From assembly GCA_900543055.1 (NCBI GenBank), contig UQQI01000029.1, forward strand, positions 1 to 18,885: a DNA stretch of 18,885 nucleotides, read 5' to 3'. The number at the start of each line of letters is the position of its first letter. Positions within the stretch are counted from its first letter, which is position 1. Both the position numbers and the translations under genes were made by a program. The notes beneath the pieces were generated by a model that saw only the letters and a program-made list of their open reading frames with translations, searched no databases and was not told where the DNA came from. Source of the stretch: an uncultured Mollicutes bacterium (lineage in GTDB: Bacteria; Bacillota_I; Bacilli_A; RF39; UBA660). Below are positions 7,142 through 15,940 of this stretch, one piece after another.

Positions 7142-8518
7142 CTATTCCTTATTTAATTCATTAATTAAATTAACAAATTCATTTTGTAATTCATTAAGTC
7201 TTTCCTCGGTAGCCGCTTCAAACCTAGCAGTAATATTTGGTCCAGTATTACTTGCTCTAACAAGAGCCCATCCATCATCAAATAATACTTTTACTCCATC
7301 AATATCTAAATACTTATATCCCTTTGAAACAACATAGTCTTTAACTTTATCAATTACTCCAAATTTAATAGTATCTGGACTCTTAAATTTAATTTCTTCA
7401 GTTGAATAATAATCATTTACTCCTACAAGTAATTGATTTATATCTTTATTTGTATAAGAAAGAATTTCAAGTAATCTAATACCAGCATATAATCCACTAT
7501 CGAATCCAGGCCATCTATCTCTAAAGTAAACATGTCCAGATAATTCACCACCAAATGGTAAATCCATGTCTCTAACAGCAGCTTTTGTATAAGAATTTCC
7601 TGTACGATATGTGATACACTTTCCACCTAACTTTTCAACTTCATCTGAAAAACTCTTAGAACATTTTACATCACATAAAAACTCTTTTTTACTAACTTTA
7701 TTAATAATATCTCTGACTATTAAAATCATATAAATATCTGTTGGAATAAATTGTCCTTTTCCGGTAACTACTCCAAGTCGATCTCCATCACCATCAAAAC
7801 TAACACCAACATCTGCTCCAACTTCTTTTACTTTTGCCTTTAATTGAGCCAAATTATCTTCAACACAAGGATCTGGATGGTGATTTGGGAATGTTCCATC
7901 ACTATCATCATTAATATAAACAATATCCATTGGGAATAAATCATATATCTTTTTAACAATAACTGCTGTAGTACCATTACCAGGATCAACAACTACTTTT
8001 ATACGTCTCTTTCCAAAATTAATGTTATTCTTAAATAATTCAATATAGTCATTTGTAATATCATAATTACTTACATGACCCTCTCCATTTGAGAATTCTC
8101 CTTTTAAAATAAACTCTAAAAAATCTTGGATTTCTTGTCCTTTACAGTTTCCTGCCTCATCGAAAGCAAACTTAAATCCATTATCATCCTTAGGATTATG
8201 TGAAGCAGTAACCATAACACCACTAAATACTTTTAATTTAATACATGCATAATAATACATTGGTGTAGTACAAAGACCCAAACTAATAACATCAATTCCA
8301 GTCTCAGTAATACCTTTAATTAATGCTTCATATAAAATAGGACTACTAAGTCTATTATCATGTCCTACAACACAATTAGTCTTCCCAATACTCTTGATAT
8401 GACTACCAAAACCTAATCCTATAGTATATGCAGTATCTTCATCAATCTCACTAGGATATATTCCTCTAATGTCATATCCTCTAAAAATATTTTTACAAAT
8501 ATCACTCTTGTATTTCAT
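7142..8518 (-). CDS. Phosphomannomutase/phosphoglucomutase (alpha-D-phosphohexomutase)
   Basis: A 458-residue enzyme that interconverts hexose 1- and 6-phosphates and supplies sugar nucleotides for envelope polysaccharides. The N-terminal FRGYDIRGIYP motif is typical of the ManB/AlgC branch. The phosphoserine loop TASHNPK lies near residue 104, the metal loop DGDGDR near 242, the sugar-binding GGELSGH near 325, and the C-terminal phosphate-binding RASNTGPNITARFEA near 425. Length and domain order are normal. AGGAGG ends 4 nt before the ATG. It is probably a single-gene unit: a bidirectional terminator follows directly, and about 200 nt of non-coding DNA separates it from the next gene upstream. 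The sequence alone does not decide between mannose and glucose preference. Confidence 0.93.
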   Translation of the reverse strand: MKYKSDICKNIFRGYDIRGIYPSEIDEDTAYTIGLGFGSHIKSIGKTNCVVGHDNRLSSPILYEALIKGITETGIDVISLGLCTTPMYYYACIKLKVFSGVMVTASHNPKDDNGFKFAFDEAGNCKGQEIQDFLEFILKGEFSNGEGHVSNYDITNDYIELFKNNINFGKRRIKVVVDPGNGTTAVIVKKIYDLFPMDIVYINDDSDGTFPNHHPDPCVEDNLAQLKAKVKEVGADVGVSFDGDGDRLGVVTGKGQFIPTDIYMILIVRDIINKVSKKEFLCDVKCSKSFSDEVEKLGGKCITYRTGNSYTKAAVRDMDLPFGGELSGHVYFRDRWPGFDSGLYAGIRLLEILSYTNKDINQLLVGVNDYYSTEEIKFKSPDTIKFGVIDKVKDYVVSKGYKYLDIDGVKVLFDDGWALVRASNTGPNITARFEAATEERLNELQNEFVNLINELNKE

Positions 8519-8718
8519 AAATCCTCCTATTCTACAACTTAAGCAATAATAAATATAAAATTCTATCTACATATTATTGCTACTAATATTACTATAACTA
8601 ATAAACATAAAAATTCCAATACCTAATAGTAAAATTAACAAAATTAAAATTTCTAGTAAAATTATTTATCTCTCTTTATTCATAAAATTATTCATCTAAA
8701 TAAATAAAATTTAAAATA

Positions 8719-9423
8719 TTATTTTTTGTTATTCTTACTCTTAGAATTAATATACTCCCTAATCTTAGAAATATTATAATTGTACTCTGGAATATCTGGG
8801 AATGCTTTAAATAATCTATTATGAAAAAATCTATATTTTCTAAGAGATTTTTTAACTTCTTCTCTAATCTGTTTGGTAGAATCTTTATCAGTAAATTTTG
8901 AAGTATCAACTTTTAATTTACAAATAGTAAATGTCGATACCAAAAAGTCATCAAACATAATTATAAATAAAATAATTCCAATAATAATTAATAAGTTATG
9001 ATTAAAGCTACTTAACATTTTAAATATAATAGGATTAGTAATTTTAACTATAATTAAACTACCAATTCCAAATAAAACACCAGTTTCTAAACATATTCTT
9101 CCATTTAAATTAAACTTTTTATGAGAGTAATCCCACCATCTAAGTTTAAATATCTTTTCCATTATAAGACTCGTTAAATATTCAAGTAAGCAGCAAAAAA
9201 AAGATCCCATTATAAATAAAGCAACTAAATCATTTTGATACCTATTTAAATAATAAGTAATTATTAAAGAACCAAATCCAAATATAGGTAAATATGGTCC
9301 TATAAAATATCCTCTGCTAAAATTAAGTTTTCCTGTTTCAAAAAAGATTCCCATAACTTCACATAAATATCCAATAATTGAATATATAAAAAATATTAAA
9401 AAAATATAAATTACTTTATACAT
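8719..9423 (-). CDS. CmpB-family ('putative ABC-transporter type IV') membrane protein
   Basis: A 234-residue integral membrane protein. The N-terminal signature YSIIGYLCEV...FSRGYFIGPYLPIFGFGSLII matches the PF06541 family (formerly DUF1113), whose members have about six membrane helices and no proven function. About five hydrophobic segments span residues 1-170, with WWDYSHKKFNLNGRICLE in the middle, another conserved part of the family. A charged C-terminal tail of about 65 residues follows. A promoter at 9444-9472 begins just after the terminator of the gene upstream, so this is an independent transcript. The ribosome binding site is modest (AAGG about 10 nt upstream). Despite the name, no ABC ATPase is nearby. 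Confidence 0.8.
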   Translation of the reverse strand: MYKVIYIFLIFFIYSIIGYLCEVMGIFFETGKLNFSRGYFIGPYLPIFGFGSLIITYYLNRYQNDLVALFIMGSFFCCLLEYLTSLIMEKIFKLRWWDYSHKKFNLNGRICLETGVLFGIGSLIIVKITNPIIFKMLSSFNHNLLIIIGIILFIIMFDDFLVSTFTICKLKVDTSKFTDKDSTKQIREEVKKSLRKYRFFHNRLFKAFPDIPEYNYNISKIREYINSKSKNNKK

Positions 9424-9443
9424 ATTCTCACAACCTTATATTA

Positions 9444-9472
9444 ATTATATTAAAGATTTAGAAAAATGTAAA
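9444..9472 (-). promoter_or_regulatory. Sigma-A promoter of the CmpB-family gene
   Basis: On the minus strand, TTTACA, a 17-nt spacer and TATAAT. RNA would start near 9437, about 14 nt before the start codon. It sits immediately downstream of the pyrophosphatase terminator. Confidence 0.7.
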
Positions 9473-9474
9473 AG

Positions 9475-9498
9475 AAAAAAGTAGATAACCTACTTTTT
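9475..9498 (-). terminator. Intrinsic terminator of the pyrophosphatase gene
   Basis: On the minus strand, AAAAAGTAG, a 5-nt loop (GTTAT) and CTACTTTTTT form a 9-bp stem ending in a T run. It begins 11 nt after the stop codon. Confidence 0.85.
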
Positions 9499-9509
9499 AA
9501 AAATAAATG

Positions 9510-11159
9510 TTAATTTTCAAATACTTCCATAATTAGAGGAACAACGTTACGTTTACGTGAAACACATCCATCTATGAATGCACCTTCACTCATATCTTTT
9601 TGATAAGCAACATCCATTATACCTTTTCCTTTAGTACTAAATATTACATAACTACCATTTTTAATAATATCTGTAACATATAAAGCTACTAAGGCATAGT
9701 TATTAGATTCTGCAACTTCATCAAGTACATGAATATATCCATCCATTTCTTTTTCAATATCATCGAAGTTCATTGTAAAGAATTGACCTATTGCAAAATT
9801 CTTATCATTTACATTAAATAATTTATAATCATTATATAAGACATCTTCTTTACTCATTCCATCAAGTGAAGTACCACTCTTTAATAATTCCATACCATAG
9901 TCATAATAATCAACTTCTGCAATTTTTGAAAGTTCAGTAACTGCTTTTTCATCAATTGCTGTTGCTGTTGGACTCTTAAGAATTAATGTATCTGATAAGA
10001 TACCAGATAATAATGCCCCTGCAATCTCTCTTGGAATTTCAACGTTACTTTCTTTATACAGTGTATAAATTATTGTACAAGTAGAACCTACTGCCATATT
10101 TCTAAAATTAATTGGATAACCAGTAGTTATACTTCCTAAATTATGATGATCAAAGATTTCTAAGATATTTGCTTCATCTAATCCCTCAACACTTTGTAGT
10201 TTTTCATTATGATCAACTAGCATAACATTCTTTGGATGTTTTTCACTTAAATCAGTAATTTTAAGTAATCCAAGACATTTATTATTCTTATCTACTACAG
10301 GATAATTAGTATGTTTTAACTTATTATTAATGTCTATTACATCACTAATAAAATCAGTATCAACAAACTTAGTTGGATTATAAACTTTAATCATAGTCTT
10401 AATGTAATTAGCTAACGCTACAAGTCTAGAAACTCTATAAGTATCATATGGAGTTCTAATAATACTAACACCATTCTTACGAGCAATCTCTACATGTTCT
10501 TCTTTAATATAACAGTCATTAGTTAATATAATTAACTTAACTGAAGAATTAACAGCATACTCTAATAAACTATGTCTATCTCCTACTATTAATATATCAT
10601 TAGGAGTAAGTTTAACATTAGAAATAAATGTTGTACTACGATATGCTGCAACTAATATTTTACCAATAATTTCCTTAGTACATCTAAGTATTTCTTCACC
10701 CTTTAATACATGTAATAAATTATCATATGAAGTATATAAATCTTCAACATTTTCATTAATAATAACATGAGACAAATCTTTTAAAGTAACAAGCCCTAAA
10801 AAAGTATTATCACTCTTAACAACAGGAATACCTGTAAGTTCTGCTTTAAGCATAGCTTGATATCCATCATAGATACTTTCTGTATCTTTAATAAAATACT
10901 TTTTATGATAATTAACATCTTTTAATTGAAGCTTAACATCATTTAAGTACTTAGGTTCTTTTAACCCAAAATACTTTAACGCAAAACTTGATTCTTTATT
11001 AATGTTCCCAAGTACTCTAGGTTCTGTATTATCTCCCAATTTATTTTTTAGATATGAAAGCCCAATAGCTGCCATAACTGAATCAGAATCTGGTTTCTTA
11101 TGACCAAATATAAATGTTTTTCTCATACCTCTCACTTCTTTCTTGTCAAAGTATACCAT
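9510..11159 (-). CDS. ppaC: Manganese-dependent inorganic pyrophosphatase with CBS and DRTGG domains
   Basis: A 549-residue family II pyrophosphatase, which hydrolyses PPi to phosphate in the cytoplasm using Mn/Co. The DHH domain starts with FGHKKPDSDSVMAA (metal ligands His and two Asp). Next come a CBS motif near 65-120, a DRTGG-like region near 125-240, a second CBS near 255-310, the second half of the DHH domain with FDHHNLG near 335, and the DHHA2 C-terminal domain ending in SRKRNVVPLI. In this subfamily the CBS pair is known to bind adenine nucleotides (AMP/ADP inhibit, diadenosine polyphosphates activate). Two starts are possible: ATG 11159 (after AAAGGTGG) and ATG 11126 (MRKTFIFG, close to the usual family start but with a badly spaced site). 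I keep the longer one. Confidence 0.92.
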   Translation of the reverse strand: MVYFDKKEVRGMRKTFIFGHKKPDSDSVMAAIGLSYLKNKLGDNTEPRVLGNINKESSFALKYFGLKEPKYLNDVKLQLKDVNYHKKYFIKDTESIYDGYQAMLKAELTGIPVVKSDNTFLGLVTLKDLSHVIINENVEDLYTSYDNLLHVLKGEEILRCTKEIIGKILVAAYRSTTFISNVKLTPNDILIVGDRHSLLEYAVNSSVKLIILTNDCYIKEEHVEIARKNGVSIIRTPYDTYRVSRLVALANYIKTMIKVYNPTKFVDTDFISDVIDINNKLKHTNYPVVDKNNKCLGLLKITDLSEKHPKNVMLVDHNEKLQSVEGLDEANILEIFDHHNLGSITTGYPINFRNMAVGSTCTIIYTLYKESNVEIPREIAGALLSGILSDTLILKSPTATAIDEKAVTELSKIAEVDYYDYGMELLKSGTSLDGMSKEDVLYNDYKLFNVNDKNFAIGQFFTMNFDDIEKEMDGYIHVLDEVAESNNYALVALYVTDIIKNGSYVIFSTKGKGIMDVAYQKDMSEGAFIDGCVSRKRNVVPLIMEVFEN

Positions 11160-11252
11160 AAACCACCTTTAAAAACAAGAAATTCACCATAAAAATTAAT
11201 TATAATATGAAAAAATTTAAAATTATTTTTGATACACCAAATATTAATTAAT

Positions 11253-11278
11253 AAAAAAAAAGACAGCATTAACTATCT
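11253..11278 (-). terminator. Intrinsic terminator overlapping the HD gene stop
   Basis: On the minus strand, AGATAG, a 6-nt loop and CTGTCT (one G-U pair) are followed by at least eight T. The TAG stop (11273-11275) lies in the first arm. Confidence 0.65.
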
Positions 11279-11764
11279 GAATTTACTAACTATAAATATA
11301 AACGCAAAACTTGCAGCTGTTTTTAAACTATTCTTAGTAACATATCCTCTTTCAAATATAGCAGATATATCATCAATAAAATCAACTATCCAACTTTCTA
11401 AATATTTTGGTGGTCTTAAAGTACATGGCCACATATGAGTTCTAATTATATCTTCTTGAAACTCACTAAGTTCAAAATATTTTTTAGAATTATTAACTGC
11501 AATTTCAGGATGTTTAGTTACTTTTAAGAACACATTAACTTGTTTTACTTCATTAGTAAAAAAGTCATGAAGTAAAGCAGCACGTGTAGCTTCAACATAA
11601 TTAAGATGAAGTGCTTTTGTAACTAAATAAGTATAATAACTTACTCTAAGTGAATGATCAAGTCTAGTAATACCATGATGACGACATTCACCAAGTTTTA
11701 AAAAAGCATCATGTTCATATATATCATTAATAATTTTATAAAACTCACTCTTCTTATATTTCAT
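11273..11764 (-). CDS. HD-domain phosphohydrolase
   Basis: A 163-residue soluble protein. The metal-binding HD pattern is visible: His37 (LDHSLRVS), the His66-Asp67 doublet (AALLHDFF), His110 (RTHMW) and Asp131 or Asp132 (DFIDDIS). Enzymes of this small single-domain group hydrolyse phosphate esters, often nucleotides. The substrate cannot be read from the sequence. Similar short HD proteins are common in low-GC Gram-positives next to housekeeping genes. The start follows AAAGGGAT about 8 nt upstream. A candidate promoter lies at 11810-11839, and a terminator overlaps its stop codon, so it looks like a one-gene transcript between dnaB and the pyrophosphatase gene. Confidence 0.85.
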   Translation of the reverse strand: MKYKKSEFYKIINDIYEHDAFLKLGECRHHGITRLDHSLRVSYYTYLVTKALHLNYVEATRAALLHDFFTNEVKQVNVFLKVTKHPEIAVNNSKKYFELSEFQEDIIRTHMWPCTLRPPKYLESWIVDFIDDISAIFERGYVTKNSLKTAASFAFIFIVSKFR

Positions 11765-11809
11765 TTAGCATCCCTTTAATATTATATTTTCTCCATAAAT
11801 AAATATATC

Positions 11810-11839
11810 ATAATAGATATAATTATTAAAGTTTGTAAA
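11810..11839 (-). promoter_or_regulatory. Candidate promoter of the HD gene
   Basis: On the minus strand, TTTACA, an 18-nt spacer and TATTAT. RNA would start near 11803, about 40 nt before the ATG. The -10 lies in a small palindrome (ATATC-TATTAT-GATAT). Confidence 0.45.
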
Positions 11840-11877
11840 TGTTTATAAGGTAATTATAGCCATATATTTACACAATT

Positions 11878-13179
11878 TTACACTAATTCATTTAAAAGAT
11901 TTTCTAACTCTTCTACATCTTCACTATTAGCCTCATCAATTTCATTATCTTTATTAAACCATACAGGAACATCATTTTTTGTTTCCTTCTTAGTTGCTAT
12001 TTTCTCCTTAGGTTTAATAATTTTCTTTAATTTCTTATGTTCTTTTTCTGTAAGACGCATAGCATCCTCTACAGTTTCAACATTAAGTCTTTTCCATTGA
12101 CCAGCTATCGTTTCAACAAAACTCTTCTTTAATTGTTGATCATTTACTTGTAAAACATAACTTATAAGTACGTTTACAACACCAGGATTTAATTTCTGAT
12201 CAATCATTAAACTCTCTATTAAACGCTTATCTCTATCAGTTGGTTCTGCTCCTTTATACTTAGCCTTTAATAATTGATATGGAGTAACATTTTCAAAAGT
12301 ATAAACAAGTTTAGCCCACCTAGAATTATCCCCTTTAGGTTTCTTTAAAAAATCAGGTTGTCTATTATAAATTACCGTAGGCAAATTACCAGCATTATCA
12401 AACTTATAATAATCTCTGCAACTCTTACGTAGCATTGTCTTATCAATAAGACCCTTTTCATTTAATGAGTCACGAATAAGTCCTTGCATATCCAAAGTAT
12501 CTAAATTATAAATAAAACTAAGATTATTAATTAAAGTACGTACCTCACTATTAAAACAATTCTTACTCATTTGAGTATCAGGTATACTTGAAATAATTGT
12601 ATTAAAATCAATTCCCTTATTAATTAAAATGTTATTAGAATCTCTCTTAGTAACATCATTAATTTCTTCTATAATAGTTCCAACACGACTATTAAACACT
12701 TCATCAAACGAATGAGTAATATCATCATACTCTTTCAAATTAAGTCTAGGTACTTTAAAATAATTAAGTAATTTATCATACTCTTTCTTACCCACATTAT
12801 TATATAAAACAATATTAAGTATTGGATGATTAAAAAAATCATGTGGAGTAACAGGGCTAAATAATAAATAAACATATTGATTAACATTATCTTTTTTTAA
12901 ATAAGTTTTAAGTAACCCTACTGCTTCAAGTTTTTCACGAGCGATTACAATATCATCTAAATTAAGTTGCATAGTAGTCATTAAATGATAATGAGTTAAA
13001 TCATCACTTATAACTTCAAGCCTATCTAAATCATCTATCAAAGTATAATAAAGAGCAACTGCACTATATCCTATTATTGGCTGATATAACATAGAAATAA
13101 CTTTTTTATCTTTATCTGTAATTATAGTCTTATTAACAACAGTATAAGTATCTGCTGGTAAAATACTAATATTTCTCAT
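11878..13179 (-). CDS. dnaB: Replication initiation and membrane attachment protein DnaB (DnaB/DnaD family)
   Basis: Start set at ATG 13179, giving 433 residues (MRNISILPADTY): GGTGGTGAT lies a few nt upstream, and the 13 extra residues of the longer frame lack a site. This is the Bacillus-type DnaB, which with DnaD and DnaI loads the replicative helicase at oriC and restart sites. It is not the helicase. The N-terminal winged-helix region is about 1-120 (VISMLYQPIIGYSAVALYYTL). The DnaD-like C-terminal domain is near 305-385, with the signature PYQLLKAKYKGAEPTDRD and later the GQWKRLNVETVEDAM form of the YxxxIxxxW motif. An acidic tail follows. dnaI, usually its neighbour in Bacillus, is not in this window. 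The prepilin peptidase gene ends 60 nt upstream with a terminator between. Confidence 0.88.
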   Translation of the reverse strand: MRNISILPADTYTVVNKTIITDKDKKVISMLYQPIIGYSAVALYYTLIDDLDRLEVISDDLTHYHLMTTMQLNLDDIVIAREKLEAVGLLKTYLKKDNVNQYVYLLFSPVTPHDFFNHPILNIVLYNNVGKKEYDKLLNYFKVPRLNLKEYDDITHSFDEVFNSRVGTIIEEINDVTKRDSNNILINKGIDFNTIISSIPDTQMSKNCFNSEVRTLINNLSFIYNLDTLDMQGLIRDSLNEKGLIDKTMLRKSCRDYYKFDNAGNLPTVIYNRQPDFLKKPKGDNSRWAKLVYTFENVTPYQLLKAKYKGAEPTDRDKRLIESLMIDQKLNPGVVNVLISYVLQVNDQQLKKSFVETIAGQWKRLNVETVEDAMRLTEKEHKKLKKIIKPKEKIATKKETKNDVPVWFNKDNEIDEANSEDVEELENLLNELV

Positions 13180-13216
13180 GCAATCACCACCCACAAAATA
13201 TAATATTATAAATGTC

Positions 13217-13241
13217 AAAAAAAAGAAAGAATTTCTTTCTT
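13217..13241 (-). terminator. Intrinsic terminator overlapping the prepilin peptidase stop
   Basis: On the minus strand, AAGAAAG, the loop AAATT and CTTTCTT form a 7-bp stem followed by a T run. Two bases of the TAA stop (13240-13242) lie in the first arm. It separates the pilC-peptidase pair from dnaB. Confidence 0.65.
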
Positions 13242-14007
13242 AAATTGATTGAATAAATTCAATTATCATATTCAAATCTATTCGTGTAAAATATATAAAC
13301 ATACAACTTATTAATAGAAAAGGTCCAAATGGTACTAAATTAACATTTCTTTTTAAAAGAATTATAAGAGATACTGGTAGTGCTAAAAAGCTTGCTATAA
13401 AAAGAACAAATAAACCAAGAATAGGATTAATTACCAGTCCAAAGACAAACATTAACTTAATATCTCCTCCACCTAAACTTTCTTTTTTAAATAAAAAGTT
13501 TCCAATAAGCATTACAAGATACATTAATAAAAATAAACTCATACCAGATAATATACTAAATAAAGCACTCATTACTCCACTATTTAAACAAGTTATAATT
13601 AGAAAGAATCCAGAAAAAAATATTAGTAATTGATCAGGAATTATATAATAACTTATATCAGATACACTAACAATTATTAATAAAGCAACAATTCCTAAAG
13701 CAATTAATAACTCATAAGAAAATCCAAATATAAAATAACTAAGAGCAAATAAAACTCCTGTAAAAAATTCCATATAACTAGAAAGAGGACTTATCTTTGT
13801 ACCACAATACCTGCATCTTCCTCGTAAAAACAAATAAGAAATAATAGGAACCATATCAAGTAAACTAAGTTCATGCGTACAATTATCACAATGACTCCTA
13901 CTTTTTATAAAATCTTCTCTTCTAGGAAGTCTAGAACCAACTACTGTAAAAAACGATCCCATAAGAGTTCCTAAAATAAAAAAGATAATTAAATAAACAA
14001 TATCCAT
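13240..14007 (-). CDS. pilD: Type IV prepilin peptidase (PilD/ComC family)
   Basis: A 255-residue polytopic membrane aspartyl protease that cleaves the leader of type IV pilin-like proteins and N-methylates the new N-terminus. The N-terminal DiS_P_DiS domain has two CxxC pairs (Cys40/43 and Cys65/68), typical of methylating forms. The two catalytic aspartates are Asp117 (VSDISYYIIPD) and Asp182 in the GxGD motif (GGGDIKLM). About seven hydrophobic segments follow the family pattern. The start follows AGGAGGT, which overlaps the end of pilC only 13 nt upstream, so the two genes form one transcript. Its substrates (pilins) are not in the window. Confidence 0.93.
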   Translation of the reverse strand: MDIVYLIIFFILGTLMGSFFTVVGSRLPRREDFIKSRSHCDNCTHELSLLDMVPIISYLFLRGRCRYCGTKISPLSSYMEFFTGVLFALSYFIFGFSYELLIALGIVALLIIVSVSDISYYIIPDQLLIFFSGFFLIITCLNSGVMSALFSILSGMSLFLLMYLVMLIGNFLFKKESLGGGDIKLMFVFGLVINPILGLFVLFIASFLALPVSLIILLKRNVNLVPFGPFLLISCMFIYFTRIDLNMIIEFIQSI

Positions 14008-14020
14008 ATAATTACCTCCT

Positions 14021-15514
14021 CTATTTAACTTGACTATAAATACTAAACATAGGTTGAATAATTGATAAAAGTATTACACCAACTACAACTGCTAAAAAGC
14101 AAATTAATAATGGCTCTACTAAACTTTTCATTTGATCAATTACATTTTTATGTAACATTTGAAAATGTCCTGCAACTTTTTCCATCATATTACCAAGCTG
14201 TCCTGTAGACTCACCTGTAACAATCATTTCATACGCAACAATAGGTATTGCCCATTCTCCTTTAAATGCAGATGATACTGAATCACCTTTTCCTAAGTTT
14301 TCAAGACACTTATTAATTATTCTTTTATAAACTTCATTATTTGTAATCTTACTAAGAATCTCCATACTATCTGTAATAAATACACCATGATTTAAAAGAG
14401 ATGCAAATGTCTTAGTAAAGTTTGCAATTTCATTATATATAATTATATTTTTAACAACAGGTACATGCATAAGAAATATTTGAACACTTTCCTTAAACTT
14501 TTGTATTTTCGTAAACAACTGAATAAATATAAAAACTATAACAAATATAACTAAAAGTATCATATACCACTTTGTTTTAATAAAATCACTAAGTGATAAT
14601 ATTGCTAATGTAAGCGCAGGCATTTCTGCTCCATTATCAGCAAACATAGTAGAAAATTGTGGAACTAAATATGTAAGCATAAATATTAATACACCAAAAG
14701 CAATAGTTAATACAACAACTGGATAAGTCATTGCAGACTTCATTTGTTTTCTAGTTTGATCCATAGATGTATAATATTCAGCCATATCATCCAAGATAGA
14801 TGGTAAATCACCTGTCATTTCTGCTGTCTTTATCATATTAACTAGAAGTTTAGGATATACTTTGTCCTGCATAAGCATTGCATCACTTAAACTCTCACCT
14901 TTTAATAACTGATAAACTAATTGATTAAAGCTCTTCTTAAGATTTGCTTTTCTCGTTTGTTTAGCAAGGATTCTAACAGAATCAGCAAGTGGAATACCGG
15001 CTTTAATATAAGTTGATAACTGAGTAAGTGAAAAAGATAAGTCACTAGCGCCAATTTTACTATTAGCACCAATGTCTACATCAAATTTACTTCTCTCTTT
15101 AACTTCCAAAACTTGATAATCTTGACTAAGCAAAAATTTTCTTACATCATTTTCACTCTCTGCTTCAAATGTACCTTGTTCTTTTTTACCAACACCATTT
15201 ATTATAGTATATCTATAGTCCTTTGTAGGATGTTTTATTTTTGCCCTTTTATCAGATAAAACGGATGCCTCCTCTGGCAATACCACATCAGCCTGGCTAG
15301 GACCATTAGCTCCTGGCATCGTATTATATATATCAGCAGCATTTGGTTGAGGTTGTTGGGTTTGTTGCACTTGTTGAACATTTTGTGCATCTTGTTGTAC
15401 TGCACCTTGATCATTACCTTCAAGAGATGCTGAAGTCTGACTATTTTGAAAACTTCCTACAACATCATTTGATTGAGCAGTAACTTCTTTTTTCTTTTTT
15501 GAAAATAGCCCCAT
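14021..15514 (-). CDS. pilC: PilC/GspF-type inner membrane protein of a type IV pilus or competence system
   Basis: A 497-residue platform protein of type II secretion/type IV pilus machines. A Gln/Asn-rich, low-complexity region (about 10-70) precedes the PilC N-terminal segment (YRYTIINGVGKKEQGTFEAE, near 100-120). Two T2SSF domains follow (about 160-285 and 360-485). The first has LSTYIKAGIPLADSVRILA and the second has the parallel FASLLNHGVFITDSMEILS. Three membrane helices lie near 262-283, 315-335 and 470-492. It is normally worked by a PilB/ComGA ATPase, absent here, so the machine's other genes must lie elsewhere. The start follows AGGAAGG. The Gln-rich tract is longer than in classic PilC or ComGB and probably is a flexible cytoplasmic tail. 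Confidence 0.93.
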   Translation of the reverse strand: MGLFSKKKKEVTAQSNDVVGSFQNSQTSASLEGNDQGAVQQDAQNVQQVQQTQQPQPNAADIYNTMPGANGPSQADVVLPEEASVLSDKRAKIKHPTKDYRYTIINGVGKKEQGTFEAESENDVRKFLLSQDYQVLEVKERSKFDVDIGANSKIGASDLSFSLTQLSTYIKAGIPLADSVRILAKQTRKANLKKSFNQLVYQLLKGESLSDAMLMQDKVYPKLLVNMIKTAEMTGDLPSILDDMAEYYTSMDQTRKQMKSAMTYPVVVLTIAFGVLIFMLTYLVPQFSTMFADNGAEMPALTLAILSLSDFIKTKWYMILLVIFVIVFIFIQLFTKIQKFKESVQIFLMHVPVVKNIIIYNEIANFTKTFASLLNHGVFITDSMEILSKITNNEVYKRIINKCLENLGKGDSVSSAFKGEWAIPIVAYEMIVTGESTGQLGNMMEKVAGHFQMLHKNVIDQMKSLVEPLLICFLAVVVGVILLSIIQPMFSIYSQVK

Positions 15515-15635
15515 ATAATCAACCTTCCTTTTAGTATTCTTACTATAGATAATTTTAACATAATTAATTTTAATTTAAAATACTTATTTAAACATTTTAA
15601 ACACTTTACATATATTAATATAGAGGTGACTAACT

Positions 15636-15938
15636 ATGTATCCAAATATACCACAATCTACAAGTTTATTATCAAAACTTGCTGATTTAAAAGGAACAAT
15701 AAAATGGGCAGAACTACTAGAAGGTACAAAAAAAACCTTAGATATTGTAAACCAAGCAATACCAATATACTATCAAATAAAACCAATTGTAAGTAATGCT
15801 AAAACCCTATTTAAAATCGCTAACGTTGTAAATTCAAATGATCAAAGTATAGAAAACAATAGTCAAAATAAAGATGAAGTACAAAAAAAAGAAGAAGTAG
15901 TCTCTTCTTCTAATAATAGTCCTATTTTCTATTTATAA
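15636..15938 (+). CDS. Small YqfQ/VrrA-like protein
   Basis: A 100-residue protein, one of only two plus-strand genes or gene remnants with good start signals in the window. GAGGTGA lies 7 nt before ATG 15636. The centre (TLDIVNQAIPIYYQIKPIVSNAKTLFK) resembles the helical core of YqfQ/VrrA-type small proteins of Bacilli, and the last third is a polar tail rich in Asn, Gln, Glu and Lys. This similarity is judged by eye and is not decisive. There is no signal peptide or membrane segment. It diverges from pilC across 121 nt and converges on tgt, with only two bases between the two stop codons and no hairpin between them. Confidence 0.7.
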   Translation: MYPNIPQSTSLLSKLADLKGTIKWAELLEGTKKTLDIVNQAIPIYYQIKPIVSNAKTLFKIANVVNSNDQSIENNSQNKDEVQKKEEVVSSSNNSPIFYL

Positions 15939-15940
15939 AA

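Noticed and set aside
7438..7626. Alternative open frames inside real genes, such as this one within the mutase gene and others on either strand across the window.
   Set aside because: They lack ribosome binding sites and overlap genes with clear catalytic motifs in the main frame.
8567..8695. A 42-codon frame on the minus strand that would encode a small single-helix membrane protein but has a TAA at codon 10.
   Set aside because: No ribosome binding site precedes either ATG, and AT-rich non-coding DNA readily gives Ile/Leu-rich frames. Could be a broken small gene, but the support is too thin.
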